Of a DNA stretch of 64,000 nucleotides, positions 7,802 through 15,835 are shown one piece after another. Numbering within the stretch: position 1 is the stretch's first letter; each line of letters starts with the position of its first letter. Source of the DNA: Castellaniella sp041677825 (GTDB lineage Bacteria; Pseudomonadota; Gammaproteobacteria; Burkholderiales; Burkholderiaceae_B). The stretch is taken from assembly GCF_041677825.1 (NCBI RefSeq), contig NZ_JBAYPG010000014.1, positions 1 to 64,000 of the forward strand, read 5' to 3'. The position numbers and the translations under genes are program-made. The notes under the pieces were generated by a model. It worked only from the letters and a program-made list of their open reading frames with translations. It was not told the DNA's origin and did not search any database.

Positions 7802-9046
7802 ATGTTTGATCGCTCTCGTACGCTCGATCAGGCCGACCCGGATATCTGGGCGGCCATCCAGGACGAAAACCTCCGGCAGGAACAGCATATCGAGCTGATT
7901 GCCTCCGAGAACTACGCCAGCCCTGCCGTCATGCAGGCGCAGGGTACGCAACTCACCAACAAGTACGCCGAAGGCTATCCAGGCCGGCGATACTACGGGG
8001 GTTGTGAACATGTCGATGTGATCGAACGGCTGGCCATCGACCGGGTCAAGCAGATCTTCGGCGCCGAAGCGGCCAACGTGCAACCCAATTCGGGGTCGCA
8101 GGCCAACCAGGGCGTGTACATGGCCGTGCTCAACCCCGGCGACAGCGTGCTGGGCATGAGTCTTGCCGAAGGCGGGCATCTCACGCACGGCTCGCCGGTG
8201 AATGCGTCGGGCAAGCTGTATCGGTTCCATTCCTATGGCCTGAACGCCCAGGAAGAGATCGACTACGATCAGCTCGAAGAGCTGGCCCGTCGGCACAAAC
8301 CGAAGCTGGTGGTGGGGGGGGCTTCCGCCTATGCCCTGCGCATCGACTTCGAACGCATGGCCCGCATCGCACACGACAACGGAGCCCTGTTCATGGTGGA
8401 CATCGCGCATTATGCGGGCCTGGTGGCGGGCGGCGTGTATCCCAATCCCGTACCGCATGCCGATTTCGTCACGACGACGACGCACAAATCCCTGCGTGGC
8501 CCGCGCGGCGGGGTCATCCTGATGAAATCCGAGCACGAGAAAATCATCAATTCAGCCATTTTCCCGGGGATTCAGGGCGGGCCGCTGATGCACGTCATTG
8601 CCGCCAAGGCCGTTGCGTTTGGTGAAGCCTTGCAACCCGATTTCAAGGTCTATGCCGCACAGGTTCTGGCCAATGCGCAGGTTCTGGCCGAAACGCTGGT
8701 CAAGCGCGGCCTGCGCATCGTCTCGGGGCGTACGGAAAGCCATGTCATGCTGGTCGACCTGCGCGCCAAGGGCATTACTGGCAAGGCGGCTGAAGCGGCC
8801 CTGGGCGAAGCCCATATCACGGTGAACAAGAACGCCATCCCGAATGACCCGGAGAAACCTTTTGTTACCAGTGGCATTCGTCTGGGCACGCCGGCCATGA
8901 CCACGCGTGGTTTCCTCGAGGCCGAGGCCGAGCTCACCGGGCATTTGATCGCCGACGTGCTCGATGATCCAGACAACGCCGACAACCTGGCCAAGGTACG
9001 GGCCAGGGTCCATGAACTCACACAGCGTCTGCCGGTCTATCGCTGA
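7802..9046 (+). CDS. glyA: Serine hydroxymethyltransferase
   Basis: PLP enzyme interconverting serine plus tetrahydrofolate with glycine plus 5,10-methylene-THF, the main one-carbon source. The 414-residue product has the ELIASENYASPAVMQAQG block (31-48), NVQPNSGSQANQGVY (about 92-106), and the PLP lysine motif TTTTHKSLRGPRGG with Lys229. I placed the start at ATG 7802 because the protein then begins MFDRSRTLDQAD, as in other GlyA proteins; the frame is open further upstream but without homology. A GNRA-loop terminator follows, before nrdR, which it commonly precedes in Betaproteobacteria. Confidence 0.97.
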   Translation: MFDRSRTLDQADPDIWAAIQDENLRQEQHIELIASENYASPAVMQAQGTQLTNKYAEGYPGRRYYGGCEHVDVIERLAIDRVKQIFGAEAANVQPNSGSQANQGVYMAVLNPGDSVLGMSLAEGGHLTHGSPVNASGKLYRFHSYGLNAQEEIDYDQLEELARRHKPKLVVGGASAYALRIDFERMARIAHDNGALFMVDIAHYAGLVAGGVYPNPVPHADFVTTTTHKSLRGPRGGVILMKSEHEKIINSAIFPGIQGGPLMHVIAAKAVAFGEALQPDFKVYAAQVLANAQVLAETLVKRGLRIVSGRTESHVMLVDLRAKGITGKAAEAALGEAHITVNKNAIPNDPEKPFVTSGIRLGTPAMTTRGFLEAEAELTGHLIADVLDDPDNADNLAKVRARVHELTQRLPVYR

Positions 9047-9059
9047 TTCTTACCGACGG

Positions 9060-9081
9060 GGGCATCGCAAGATGCCCTTTT
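9060..9081 (+). terminator. Intrinsic terminator between glyA and nrdR
   Basis: Stem GGGCATC / GATGCCC closed by a GCAA tetraloop and followed by TTTT. It starts 13 bp after the glyA stop, and its T-run ends 4 bp before the nrdR ATG, so it can terminate glyA transcription and would also hide the nrdR initiation region in read-through mRNA. Confidence 0.75.
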
Positions 9082-9085
9082 GCAC

Positions 9086-9556
9086 ATGAAATGCCCATTT
9101 TGCCAGCACGCTGATACGCAGGTCGTCGATTCCCGGGTCTCCGAAGAGGGCGACACGATCCGGCGCCGGCGGCGCTGCATGGCCTGTGAGCGGCGCTTCA
9201 CCACGTACGAGCGGGTCGAACTCATGATGCCGGCCATCGTCAAGCGCAATGGCAGCCGGGTCGAGTTCGATTCGGCCAAGCTGCGCGGCAGCATGGCCCT
9301 GGCCCTGCGCAAGCGGCCCGTCAGTGCCTCGGCCCTGGATGCGGCTCTGGTGCGCATCCAGGATCGCCTCATGGCCAGCGGCAAGCGCGAGGTGCCCTCT
9401 GAATTCGTCGGCGAACTGGTCATGACCGAACTGCGGGCCCTGGACCGGGTGGCTTACGTGCGTTTTGCGTCGGTGTACCGCAGTTTCGAGGACCTCAGCG
9501 AGTTCGTGCGCACCATCGATGAACTGGGTACCGAGCACCATGACGGCACCGACTGA
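9086..9556 (+). CDS. nrdR: Transcriptional repressor NrdR
   Basis: Nucleotide-sensing repressor of ribonucleotide reductase genes. The N-terminal zinc ribbon has Cys3/Cys6 (MKCPFC) and Cys31/Cys34 (CMAC), followed by an ATP-cone domain from about residue 49 to 139, beginning VKRNGSRVEFDSAKL. The length of 156 residues is typical. ATG 9086 gives the canonical MKCPFC start; an in-frame TTG at 9080 would add two residues. No Shine-Dalgarno sequence is visible because the region upstream is the glyA terminator. The gene overlaps ribD by 17 bp. Confidence 0.96.
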   Translation: MKCPFCQHADTQVVDSRVSEEGDTIRRRRRCMACERRFTTYERVELMMPAIVKRNGSRVEFDSAKLRGSMALALRKRPVSASALDAALVRIQDRLMASGKREVPSEFVGELVMTELRALDRVAYVRFASVYRSFEDLSEFVRTIDELGTEHHDGTD

Positions 9557-10694
9557 TTCAAGCGCATTTTCCACTCACGATCAGCGCTGGATGCGCCGGG
9601 CGCTCAAGGTGGCCGAGCAGGCGTGCACCTTGAGCAATCCCAATCCGCGTGTGGGCTGCGTGCTGGTGCGCGATGGCCATTGGCTGGCCGAGGGCAGCAC
9701 CCAGAGGGCGGGGGAACGGCATGCCGAGGCCCAGGCCCTGTTCGAACTCGAGCGCCAGGGCCTGTCTGCAGAAGGGGCAACGGCCTACGTGACGCTCGAG
9801 CCCTGCAGTCACCAGGGGCGCACGCCGCCCTGTACCGGGGCCCTGATACGGGCGGGCATCCGTCGTGTGGTCGTCGGCTTGCGTGATCCCAACCCCCGGG
9901 TGGCGGGTCACGGCCTGGCCGCGCTGCGCGCAGCCGGGCTGCAGGTCGACGCCGGGCTGTTTGCCGAAGACGCGCTGGCGCAGAATCCCGGGTTCTGCGC
10001 GCGCATGGTGCGTGGCACCCCCTGGGTGCGCGTCAAGACAGCGGCCTCGCTGGATGGCCGCACTGCGCTGCCCGATGGCCGTTCGCAGTGGATCACGGGG
10101 GAGGCTGCACGGGCCGATGGCCACGCCTGGCGCGCGCGCGCCTGTGTCGTGCTCACGGGCCTGGGCACGGTGCTGGCCGATGATCCGCGCCTGGATGTGC
10201 GCGATGTGCCCACGCAGCGGCAGCCGATGCGGGCGGTGCTCGACAGCCATCTCGCCATGCCCGAACAGGCGCGCTTGCTCGATGGCCGGCCGGTGTGGAT
10301 CTTTTCAGCCGAAGTGGATGCCGCGAAGGCCGGGCGTCTTGCCCGCAGGCAGGCCCGGGTCGTGCAGGTGCCGATGGCTGGCACAGGCCTGGATCTTGGC
10401 GCCGTGCTGCGCTGGCTGGGCGCTCATGACATCAACGAGGTCCATGTCGAGGCCGGGGCCCGCCTGACTGGCGCGCTGGTCGCCGGCGGGCATGTCGACG
10501 AATGGATCGCCTATGTAGCCCCGACCGTGCTGGGGGCGGGGCGGGGTCTGGTCGCGTTGACGCAGGCCGTGCAGCACCTCGAAGACGCCCCTGCATACGA
10601 ATTTCTAGGCGCCGCAGCGCTGGATCGCGACATGCGCCTGCATCTGCGCCAGGCAGAGCACTGGCGCGCCCTGCGACAGGCCTGCGGGGTCTAA
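9540..10694 (+). CDS. ribD: Bifunctional riboflavin deaminase/reductase RibD
   Basis: Carries out the deamination and reduction of the pyrimidine intermediate, steps two and three of riboflavin synthesis. The N-terminal deaminase domain (about 12-150) shows the zinc site His61-Ala-Glu63 and Cys89/Cys98 in PCSHQGRTPPC. The C-terminal reductase domain (about 155-384) begins RVKTAASLDGRTALPDGRSQWITG. Length is 384 residues, normal for the fused enzyme. ATG 9540 is inside the end of nrdR, giving a 17-bp overlap. It is followed by ribE; no FMN riboswitch-like fold is apparent upstream of either. Confidence 0.95.
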   Translation: MTAPTDSSAFSTHDQRWMRRALKVAEQACTLSNPNPRVGCVLVRDGHWLAEGSTQRAGERHAEAQALFELERQGLSAEGATAYVTLEPCSHQGRTPPCTGALIRAGIRRVVVGLRDPNPRVAGHGLAALRAAGLQVDAGLFAEDALAQNPGFCARMVRGTPWVRVKTAASLDGRTALPDGRSQWITGEAARADGHAWRARACVVLTGLGTVLADDPRLDVRDVPTQRQPMRAVLDSHLAMPEQARLLDGRPVWIFSAEVDAAKAGRLARRQARVVQVPMAGTGLDLGAVLRWLGAHDINEVHVEAGARLTGALVAGGHVDEWIAYVAPTVLGAGRGLVALTQAVQHLEDAPAYEFLGAAALDRDMRLHLRQAEHWRALRQACGV

Positions 10695-10738
10695 CATCTT
10701 CGGGCGGCTGGCTCGACCGTTTCAGGAAAGCATTCATC

Positions 10739-11386
10739 ATGTTCACAGGAATCATCACGGCGACAGGGCGCATCGACCAGATCGTGCCACTGGGCGATTC
10801 AAGCGATGCCGGTGTACGCCTGCGCATCCAGGCGGGTGGTCTGCCTCTCGAGCGCACGCGTGTGGGGGATTCCATCGCCGTGCAGGGGGCCTGCATGACG
10901 GTGGTGGCTCTGCATCCGCACGCATTCGAGGTCGATGTGTCGCGCGAGAGCCTGGACCGCACCTGCGGGCTCGATGCCGAGGGCGAGGTCAACCTCGAGC
11001 ACGCGTTGCGCATGGGCGATAGCCTGGACGGGCATCTGGTGTCCGGCCACGTGGATGGTGTCGGGCGGGTCACCTGCCTCGACACGGTCGGTGAATCGCT
11101 GGATCTGCGCATCATCGTGCCTGCCCACCTGTCCCGCTATCTGGCCTACAAGGGCTCGATTACCGTCAACGGTGTCAGCCTGACCATCAATCGGGTGGAT
11201 GACCAGGAAGAAGGCACCGAGATTTCCATCAACCTGATCCCGCATACGGTTCAGGTCACTACGTTGCGCAACGTGCAGGTCGGCTCATCGGTCAACCTCG
11301 AGATCGACATGATCGCCCGTTATGTGGAACGCATGGTCGGTGGGTTGGGGGTAGCGGCGCTGACCGGCGGCTCGGCGCTGGGCTGA
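10739..11386 (+). CDS. ribE: Riboflavin synthase alpha subunit
   Basis: Dismutates two 6,7-dimethyl-8-ribityllumazine molecules into riboflavin and the pyrimidine precursor. The protein starts MFTGIITATGRID, the invariant opening of the family, and consists of two lumazine-binding barrels (about 1-97 and 98-200). The second domain contains GHVDGVGRV, SITVNGVSLT and INLIPHTVQVTT. Length is 215 residues. The ATG follows AGGAAAGCATTCATC. It lies 44 bp after ribD and is presumably in the same transcript; ribBA and ribH are not in this window. (The gene is named ribC in E. coli nomenclature.). Confidence 0.95.
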   Translation: MFTGIITATGRIDQIVPLGDSSDAGVRLRIQAGGLPLERTRVGDSIAVQGACMTVVALHPHAFEVDVSRESLDRTCGLDAEGEVNLEHALRMGDSLDGHLVSGHVDGVGRVTCLDTVGESLDLRIIVPAHLSRYLAYKGSITVNGVSLTINRVDDQEEGTEISINLIPHTVQVTTLRNVQVGSSVNLEIDMIARYVERMVGGLGVAALTGGSALG

Positions 11387-11393
11387 ACTCTGT

Positions 11394-11399
11394 TAAAAT
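11394..11399 (+). promoter_or_regulatory. Possible -10 element for tRNA-Ser
   Basis: TAAAAT hexamer directly after the ribE stop, about 37 bp before the mature tRNA 5' end. No convincing -35 is visible at the expected distance, so this is tentative. Confidence 0.3.
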
Positions 11400-11435
11400 G
11401 GCGAGCTTCTTTGGGGCGTGACTGCTCGCCCTGCA

Positions 11436-11526
11436 GGACAGATGGCCGAGTGGTTGAAGGCGCACGCCTGGAAAGCGTGTATACGTGAATAGCGTATCGG
11501 GGGTTCGAATCCCCCTCTGTCCGCCA
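11436..11526 (+). tRNA. tRNA-Ser (anticodon GGA)
   Basis: A class II tRNA with a long variable arm, 91 nt including encoded CCA. The acceptor arms GGACAGA (11436-11442) and TCTGTCC (11516-11522) pair perfectly, with discriminator G and CCA at 11524-11526. The anticodon stem CACGC/GCGTG encloses a loop with anticodon GGA at 11470-11472, which reads serine codons UCC and UCU. The T arm is GGGGGTTCGAATCCCCC. No copy of its 3' end was noticed elsewhere in the window. Confidence 0.97.
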
Positions 11527-11630
11527 ATAACCTGTTTTCAACATTTCTGCGCCTGACGAGCCCGCGCGCCCATTTCGTCAATGTCTGGACGACCCGCCCG
11601 CCACCGTATTCGATACACTGGGGATTCACA

Positions 11631-13133
11631 ATGGCTTCCGACTCCACTGTCACACTCGACAAGGCCAGCAGCACCGAGCTGCAATCCATACTCTGGTTCG
11701 ATCCGACCCGGATCCTGATCGACGGGCAGTGGCGCGCGGCCGCCTCGGGCCAGGTCCTGCCCGTGGAAAATCCGTCGACAGGCGGGATCATGGGGCAGAT
11801 CGCGCGAGGCGGGGCGGCTGATATCGATGCCGCCGTTGCGGCGGCCCGCCGGGCCTTCGAAGGCCCCTGGGGGCGTACCACGGCCACCGAGCGCGGGCGC
11901 ATCCTGATGAAGATGTCCGAACTGGTGCTGCAGCGGGCCGAGGCACTGGCCATGATCGAAGCCCTGGATGTAGGCAAACCGCTGCATCAGTCGCTGAACG
12001 ACGCCAAGGCCCTGGCGCGCTACCTCGAGTTCTATGCCGGGGCCGCCGATAAGCTCATGGGCACCACCATCCCGTACCAGCACGGCTTCACGGTCTACAC
12101 CTTGCGTGAGCCCCACGGGGTGGCTGGCATCATCATCCCCTGGAACTACCCCATGCAGATCGCGGGGCGCGGCGTGGCCGCGGCTCTGGCGGCCGGCAAC
12201 AGCTGCGTGGTCAAGCCCGCCGAAGACGCCTCCGTGTCCACGCTGGCGTTCGCCGCCATCGCGATGGAGGCCGGCCTGCCCGCGGGCGTGCTCAACGTGG
12301 TGACCGGCCTGGGCACCGAGGCGGGCGCGGCGCTGTCCGAGCATCCAGGGCTGAATCACCTGTCATTCACGGGGTCGGTGGCCACGGGTCAGCGCATTCA
12401 GGCGGCCGCCGGCCGCAACGTGATCCCCGTCACGCTCGAACTCGGTGGCAAATCGCCCCATATCGTGTTCGATGACTGCGATCTCGATCAGGCCATGCCT
12501 ACGCTGGTGGGTGCCTGCATGCAGAATGCCGGCCAGACCTGCTCGGCGGCCACACGGGTACTGGTGCAGCGTGGGCTGTACGACGAGGTGAAGCGTCGCA
12601 TGGCCGACATGTACCGCGGGCTGGTCGCCGGCCCGGCCGCGGATGGCTGCGACCTGGGCCCGTTGATTTCGGCCAGGCAGAAAAACCGGGTCAGCCACTA
12701 CATCGAACTGGGCAAGGCAGAGCTGAGTGTGGCGGCTGAAGGCAGTATCCGGGCCGATGCCAGTGCCGATGGTCATTTCGTGCGCGCCACGCTGTTTTCC
12801 GAAGTGCCGCCCGACCACCGTCTGGCCCAGGAAGAGATCTTCGGCCCGGTTCAGGTGCTCATCCCGTTCGAGGATGAGGCCGAAGCCCTGCGCATCGCCA
12901 ACGGTACGGTGTATGGCCTGATTGCCGGCGTGTGGACGCGCGATGGCGGGCGCCAGATGCGCATGGCACGGCAGTTGAACGTGGGCCAGGTCTATCTGAA
13001 CAACTATGGTGCCGGCGGTGGCGTCGAGCTGCCTTTTGGCGGCGTGGGGCACTCAGGCCATGGCCGCGAGAAAGGCTTCGAAGCCCTCAATGGCTTCACC
13101 CGCATCAAGACAGTGACCGCGCGTCATGGCTGA
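11631..13133 (+). CDS. NAD(P)-dependent aldehyde dehydrogenase
   Basis: ALDH superfamily enzyme oxidising an aldehyde to its acid; the substrate is not identifiable from sequence. The 500-residue product has the cofactor and active-site pieces: Asn171 in IIPWNYPMQ, the general base Glu270 in LELGGKSP, the nucleophile Cys304 in AGQTCSA, and EEIFGPVQVLIPF near residue 404. It most resembles the betaine-aldehyde/aromatic-aldehyde type. It stands alone, 104 bp after tRNA-Ser and convergent with the PyrD-like gene. It could supply the aldehyde step of the neighbouring catabolic cluster, but that is only positional inference. GGGGATT precedes the ATG. Confidence 0.88.
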   Translation: MASDSTVTLDKASSTELQSILWFDPTRILIDGQWRAAASGQVLPVENPSTGGIMGQIARGGAADIDAAVAAARRAFEGPWGRTTATERGRILMKMSELVLQRAEALAMIEALDVGKPLHQSLNDAKALARYLEFYAGAADKLMGTTIPYQHGFTVYTLREPHGVAGIIIPWNYPMQIAGRGVAAALAAGNSCVVKPAEDASVSTLAFAAIAMEAGLPAGVLNVVTGLGTEAGAALSEHPGLNHLSFTGSVATGQRIQAAAGRNVIPVTLELGGKSPHIVFDDCDLDQAMPTLVGACMQNAGQTCSAATRVLVQRGLYDEVKRRMADMYRGLVAGPAADGCDLGPLISARQKNRVSHYIELGKAELSVAAEGSIRADASADGHFVRATLFSEVPPDHRLAQEEIFGPVQVLIPFEDEAEALRIANGTVYGLIAGVWTRDGGRQMRMARQLNVGQVYLNNYGAGGGVELPFGGVGHSGHGREKGFEALNGFTRIKTVTARHG

Positions 13134-13316
13134 AGGGCCAGGGTTTCGGTTCGTGCAATATCTTTCTTCTGGGCTTTTCGGATTGCTGGCGGTTTTTACC
13201 TGAAACCCGACGATGGATGTGGCAGAGCCGTTCCCGGGGCTGGGTTCGGTCGATGTCTGGCCAGATTGCCTGGATTTTCAGCCTGCATCTGGCCCAGATC
13301 GCGCCTTGCTTCAGAT

Positions 13317-14279
13317 TCAAAAGTGCGCAGCCCCGACCAGGTCATTGACATCGTCTATTTTTTCTTCTTTGAGAAAGAGACGCAAGTCCTTGATTGCCGT
13401 TGGCACCGCCATGGGGTTGACGTAATTGATCGTACCGAATGCCACGGCGCGTGCCCCGGCCGCCATGAATTCGACAACGTCGCGGTAATCATGGACCCCC
13501 CCCATGCCGAACAGCGGTATCTTGACCGCCTTGTACAGCTGCCAGACCATATAAATGGCCAGCGGCTTGATGGCCGAACCGGATAGGGCACCAATTTTGT
13601 TGCCGATGATCGGGCGGCGGGTTCTGTAGTCGATGCACATGGCTCGTGGCGCATTGACCAGCGCAATCGCATCGGCGCCAGCCGCTTCAACGGCCTTCGC
13701 CACGTTGACCAGAGACGAGTAGTCGGGGGCCAGCTTTGCGATCAGTGGCAGTGAGGTCACCTGGCGGGCACGGCGGATAAGATGGCCAGCTGTGTCCGGG
13801 TCGTAGCCGAAGTCCAGCCCACCTTGTTTCAGGTTGGGGCATGACAGGTTCAGCTCGATCCCCGAAAATATCCCAAGCGCAGAGCATTTCTCGACCAGTT
13901 CAACGTATTCATCTTCCGTGCGTCCTATGACGCTCTGGATGACCGGCAGCGAGAATGATTGCAATATCCTGGCATCGTTGGCGATGAATGTGTCCCAGTC
14001 GTTGCTGGGTATCCCCACCGAACTGTGCAATCCGGCAACGACCTCGTGTATGCGCGGAGCAGGGTTGCCCGGCCATTTGTAATTGCGGATGGTTTTCGGC
14101 ACCAGCGCACCCAGTGTTTCCACGGGAAAGAACTGGCTGAAACGACCGTGATGTCCATAGGTTCCAGACCCCACGGTGAGCGGGTTCTTCATCTTGATCC
14201 CAGCGATTTCCACGGCCAGAATGGGCTCCGAATCCATGTGCGTCTCGGCTATCGGAGCGACGGTGACATCATCAAGCAT
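13317..14279 (-). CDS. Class 1B dihydroorotate-dehydrogenase-like flavoprotein (PyrD/PreA type)
   Basis: FMN-barrel oxidoreductase of the PyrDB/PreA group, 320 residues. It has VEIAGIKMKNPLTVGSGTYG near the N-terminus, the NLSCPNLKQGG signature (about residue 145), and GMGGVHDYRDVVEFMAAGARAVAFGT at the phosphate-binding end. The start is fixed by GGGAGGT five bases before ATG 14279; it overlaps pyrK-like by 8 bp, so the two subunits are made together. Class 1B enzymes form a PyrD2-PyrK2 complex using NAD. Its place in a GntR/TRAP/xanthine-dehydrogenase cluster argues for a catabolic ring reduction or oxidation rather than UMP synthesis. A dihydropyrimidine dehydrogenase-like substrate is possible. 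Confidence 0.85.
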   Translation of the reverse strand: MLDDVTVAPIAETHMDSEPILAVEIAGIKMKNPLTVGSGTYGHHGRFSQFFPVETLGALVPKTIRNYKWPGNPAPRIHEVVAGLHSSVGIPSNDWDTFIANDARILQSFSLPVIQSVIGRTEDEYVELVEKCSALGIFSGIELNLSCPNLKQGGLDFGYDPDTAGHLIRRARQVTSLPLIAKLAPDYSSLVNVAKAVEAAGADAIALVNAPRAMCIDYRTRRPIIGNKIGALSGSAIKPLAIYMVWQLYKAVKIPLFGMGGVHDYRDVVEFMAAGARAVAFGTINYVNPMAVPTAIKDLRLFLKEEKIDDVNDLVGAAHF

Positions 14280-15057
14280 GCAGGACCTCCCAGGTATTGA
14301 AAACGGGGCCGTAATGGCAGACTTCGCGCCAGGCCGTCTCGTTGCCCTCGGTGTTGACTTCGATGACACAGCCGTGGCAGTCGCCGAACCCGCAGGCCAT
14401 GTCCTGCTCCATCGCAATTTCTGCAGGGACCTGCTGCGCGGCGGCGATCTGGTGCACGACGCGGGCCAGTCGGTTTGAGCCGCACACATAGAAGGCGTCG
14501 AATTTCATTGTCTTGCTCAGCGTGGCCAGGGGGGTGGTAACCAGTGCGCCCGGCTCCTGTTCATCGGTCTGTGTCACGACCGGGAACCCATATTCGGCAA
14601 AAATGTCCTCGGCCACGAGGTTGTCGCGGGTGCGGGCACTGAGAAAGCCGTGCACCTCGATGCCGCGTCGGGCGGCTTCGTCGACCAGTGTGGGCAACGC
14701 TGCGACGCCGATGCCGCGACCGACGACGGCAATGCGCCGCGCCTCGTCGGGCAGCGAGAAACCATGCCCCAGGGGGCCGAGTACATCACAATATCCCCCG
14801 GTCGGTATGGTCTGCGTCATGAGGCGTGTGCCCTCGCCGACGATTTTGTAGGCCACCTGGAGGCGGCGCCGATCTGCACTGACGCGGTAGACGCTGAATG
14901 GGCGGCGCAGATAAGGTGCCGGGCGGTCATCGACCAATATGTTGACAAACTCGCCGGGCCTGAGCGCGCCGGCGATCTGTGGAGCTTCTACTTCAAGCAG
15001 CCAATAGTCGCCCGTCAGGTGCCGGTTGAACGTGACGGGCGCGCGAGTTTGCTCCAT
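14272..15057 (-). CDS. PyrK-like FAD/2Fe-2S electron-transfer subunit
   Basis: Partner that passes electrons between NAD(H) and the FMN subunit. The 261-residue product has a ferredoxin-reductase-type FAD domain with the RRPFSVY flavin motif (51-57), an NAD-binding half with IAVVGRGIGVAALPTL (109-124) and CGSNRL (192-197), and the PyrK [2Fe-2S] cysteines Cys222, Cys227, Cys230 and Cys247 (CGFGDCHGC...C). GAGGAAG lies before the ATG. It is placed between the GntR regulator and the PyrD-like subunit. All cofactor ligands are intact, so the pair should form a working NAD-linked class 1B-type complex. Confidence 0.87.
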   Translation of the reverse strand: MEQTRAPVTFNRHLTGDYWLLEVEAPQIAGALRPGEFVNILVDDRPAPYLRRPFSVYRVSADRRRLQVAYKIVGEGTRLMTQTIPTGGYCDVLGPLGHGFSLPDEARRIAVVGRGIGVAALPTLVDEAARRGIEVHGFLSARTRDNLVAEDIFAEYGFPVVTQTDEQEPGALVTTPLATLSKTMKFDAFYVCGSNRLARVVHQIAAAQQVPAEIAMEQDMACGFGDCHGCVIEVNTEGNETAWREVCHYGPVFNTWEVLHA

Positions 15058-15093
15058 GCTTCTTCCTCACATGCGGTTATTGAATGATGAAAC

Positions 15094-15795
15094 TTAATTC
15101 TTGAAGTGGTCATGATCGGATTCTGCCAGGATGGCGACCTTGTCGACGTTGGCCATTGCATGTTGCCGCACGATTTGCTCGAGGTGCGTGGCATCCTTGA
15201 ATTCGATTGCGCTGATCAGTTTCTCGTGCTCGAGGCCGAGAATTTCCATCTCGAGACTCTGGTTGTAATAATCCCGGTAATAGGGCAGCAACATGAGCCG
15301 CATCTTTTCTGTCTGGCGCGCCAGAAGTGGCCGTCGACTGAGCGAGGTCAGGTAATTGTGGAATGCATCGTGCGCCGCCATCCAGGTCGATAATGATGTG
15401 CTCGCAAGTTTCATTTTCGAGTTCAGATGCATCAATTCGTCGAGTTCGACTGTGCCGATGTTCGGCAGCGCGCAGCGCGCAGCCAGCCCTTCGAGCACGG
15501 CCCGCATCTCGATCAGCTGGGCGACTTCGGCGCGCGAGTATTTGGCGACCGCCGCCCCCCGGTTGGCGGAAATCATTACGGCGCCATCGCCCTCGAGGCG
15601 GCGCAACGCATCCCTGACAGGCGTGCGGCTGATACCCAGGACTTCGGCCACGGATTCGGTTGGAATTCGCATGCCGGCAGTCAGCTCGCCCGACAAAATG
15701 CCATTGAGTATGTATTGATAGGCCTGTTGAACAGGCGATAACGCTTTATCAATCATATCGGGGGGCAGGGCGGTGCTGGCTAATGACGGTTGCAT
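15094..15795 (-). CDS. GntR family regulator, FCD (FadR) subfamily
   Basis: Probable ligand-responsive regulator of the surrounding catabolic genes. With ATG 15795 (preceded by GGAAAG) the product has about 233 residues; an in-frame TTG lies 18 bp earlier. The winged helix covers about residues 20-85, with LSGELTAGMRIPTESVAEVLGISRTPVRDALRRLE (split: the recognition part is ISRTPVRDALRRLE). An all-helical FCD domain follows, with Asp/His residues typical of metal-assisted acid binding (AHDAFHNYL, HEKLISAI, RQHAMANV). It is inside the minus-strand unit between the M20-like gene and pyrK-like. Candidate operators are the TACAT/ATGTA palindromes at 17038 and 17228. Confidence 0.88.
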   Translation of the reverse strand: MQPSLASTALPPDMIDKALSPVQQAYQYILNGILSGELTAGMRIPTESVAEVLGISRTPVRDALRRLEGDGAVMISANRGAAVAKYSRAEVAQLIEMRAVLEGLAARCALPNIGTVELDELMHLNSKMKLASTSLSTWMAAHDAFHNYLTSLSRRPLLARQTEKMRLMLLPYYRDYYNQSLEMEILGLEHEKLISAIEFKDATHLEQIVRQHAMANVDKVAILAESDHDHFKN

Positions 15796-15835
15796 GGGGC
15801 TTTCCTGGATCAACTGGGTGGTCCGGACCTGACGG

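Noticed and set aside
10695..10738. FMN riboswitch before ribE
   Set aside because: The 44-bp gap is far too short for the aptamer, and no RFN-like pairing was seen upstream of ribD either.
11436..11526. tRNA-Ser as the attachment site of a genomic island covering 11631-25262
   Set aside because: No integrase, no repeat of the tRNA 3' end at a distant boundary, and codon use looks like the flanks. The catabolic unit may still be acquired, but not by a visible tRNA-site integration.
13134..13316. Terminator or small gene in the gap between the aldehyde dehydrogenase and PyrD-like genes
   Set aside because: Only a loose GGCCAGAT/ATCTGGCC inverted repeat (13259-13294) without a T-run, and no credible ORF.
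13317..15057. PyrD/PyrK as ordinary pyrimidine-biosynthesis genes
   Set aside because: Sequence class fits, but no other pyr gene is near and the genes lie between a GntR regulator and transport/hydroxylase genes. I kept the family name without assigning UMP synthesis.
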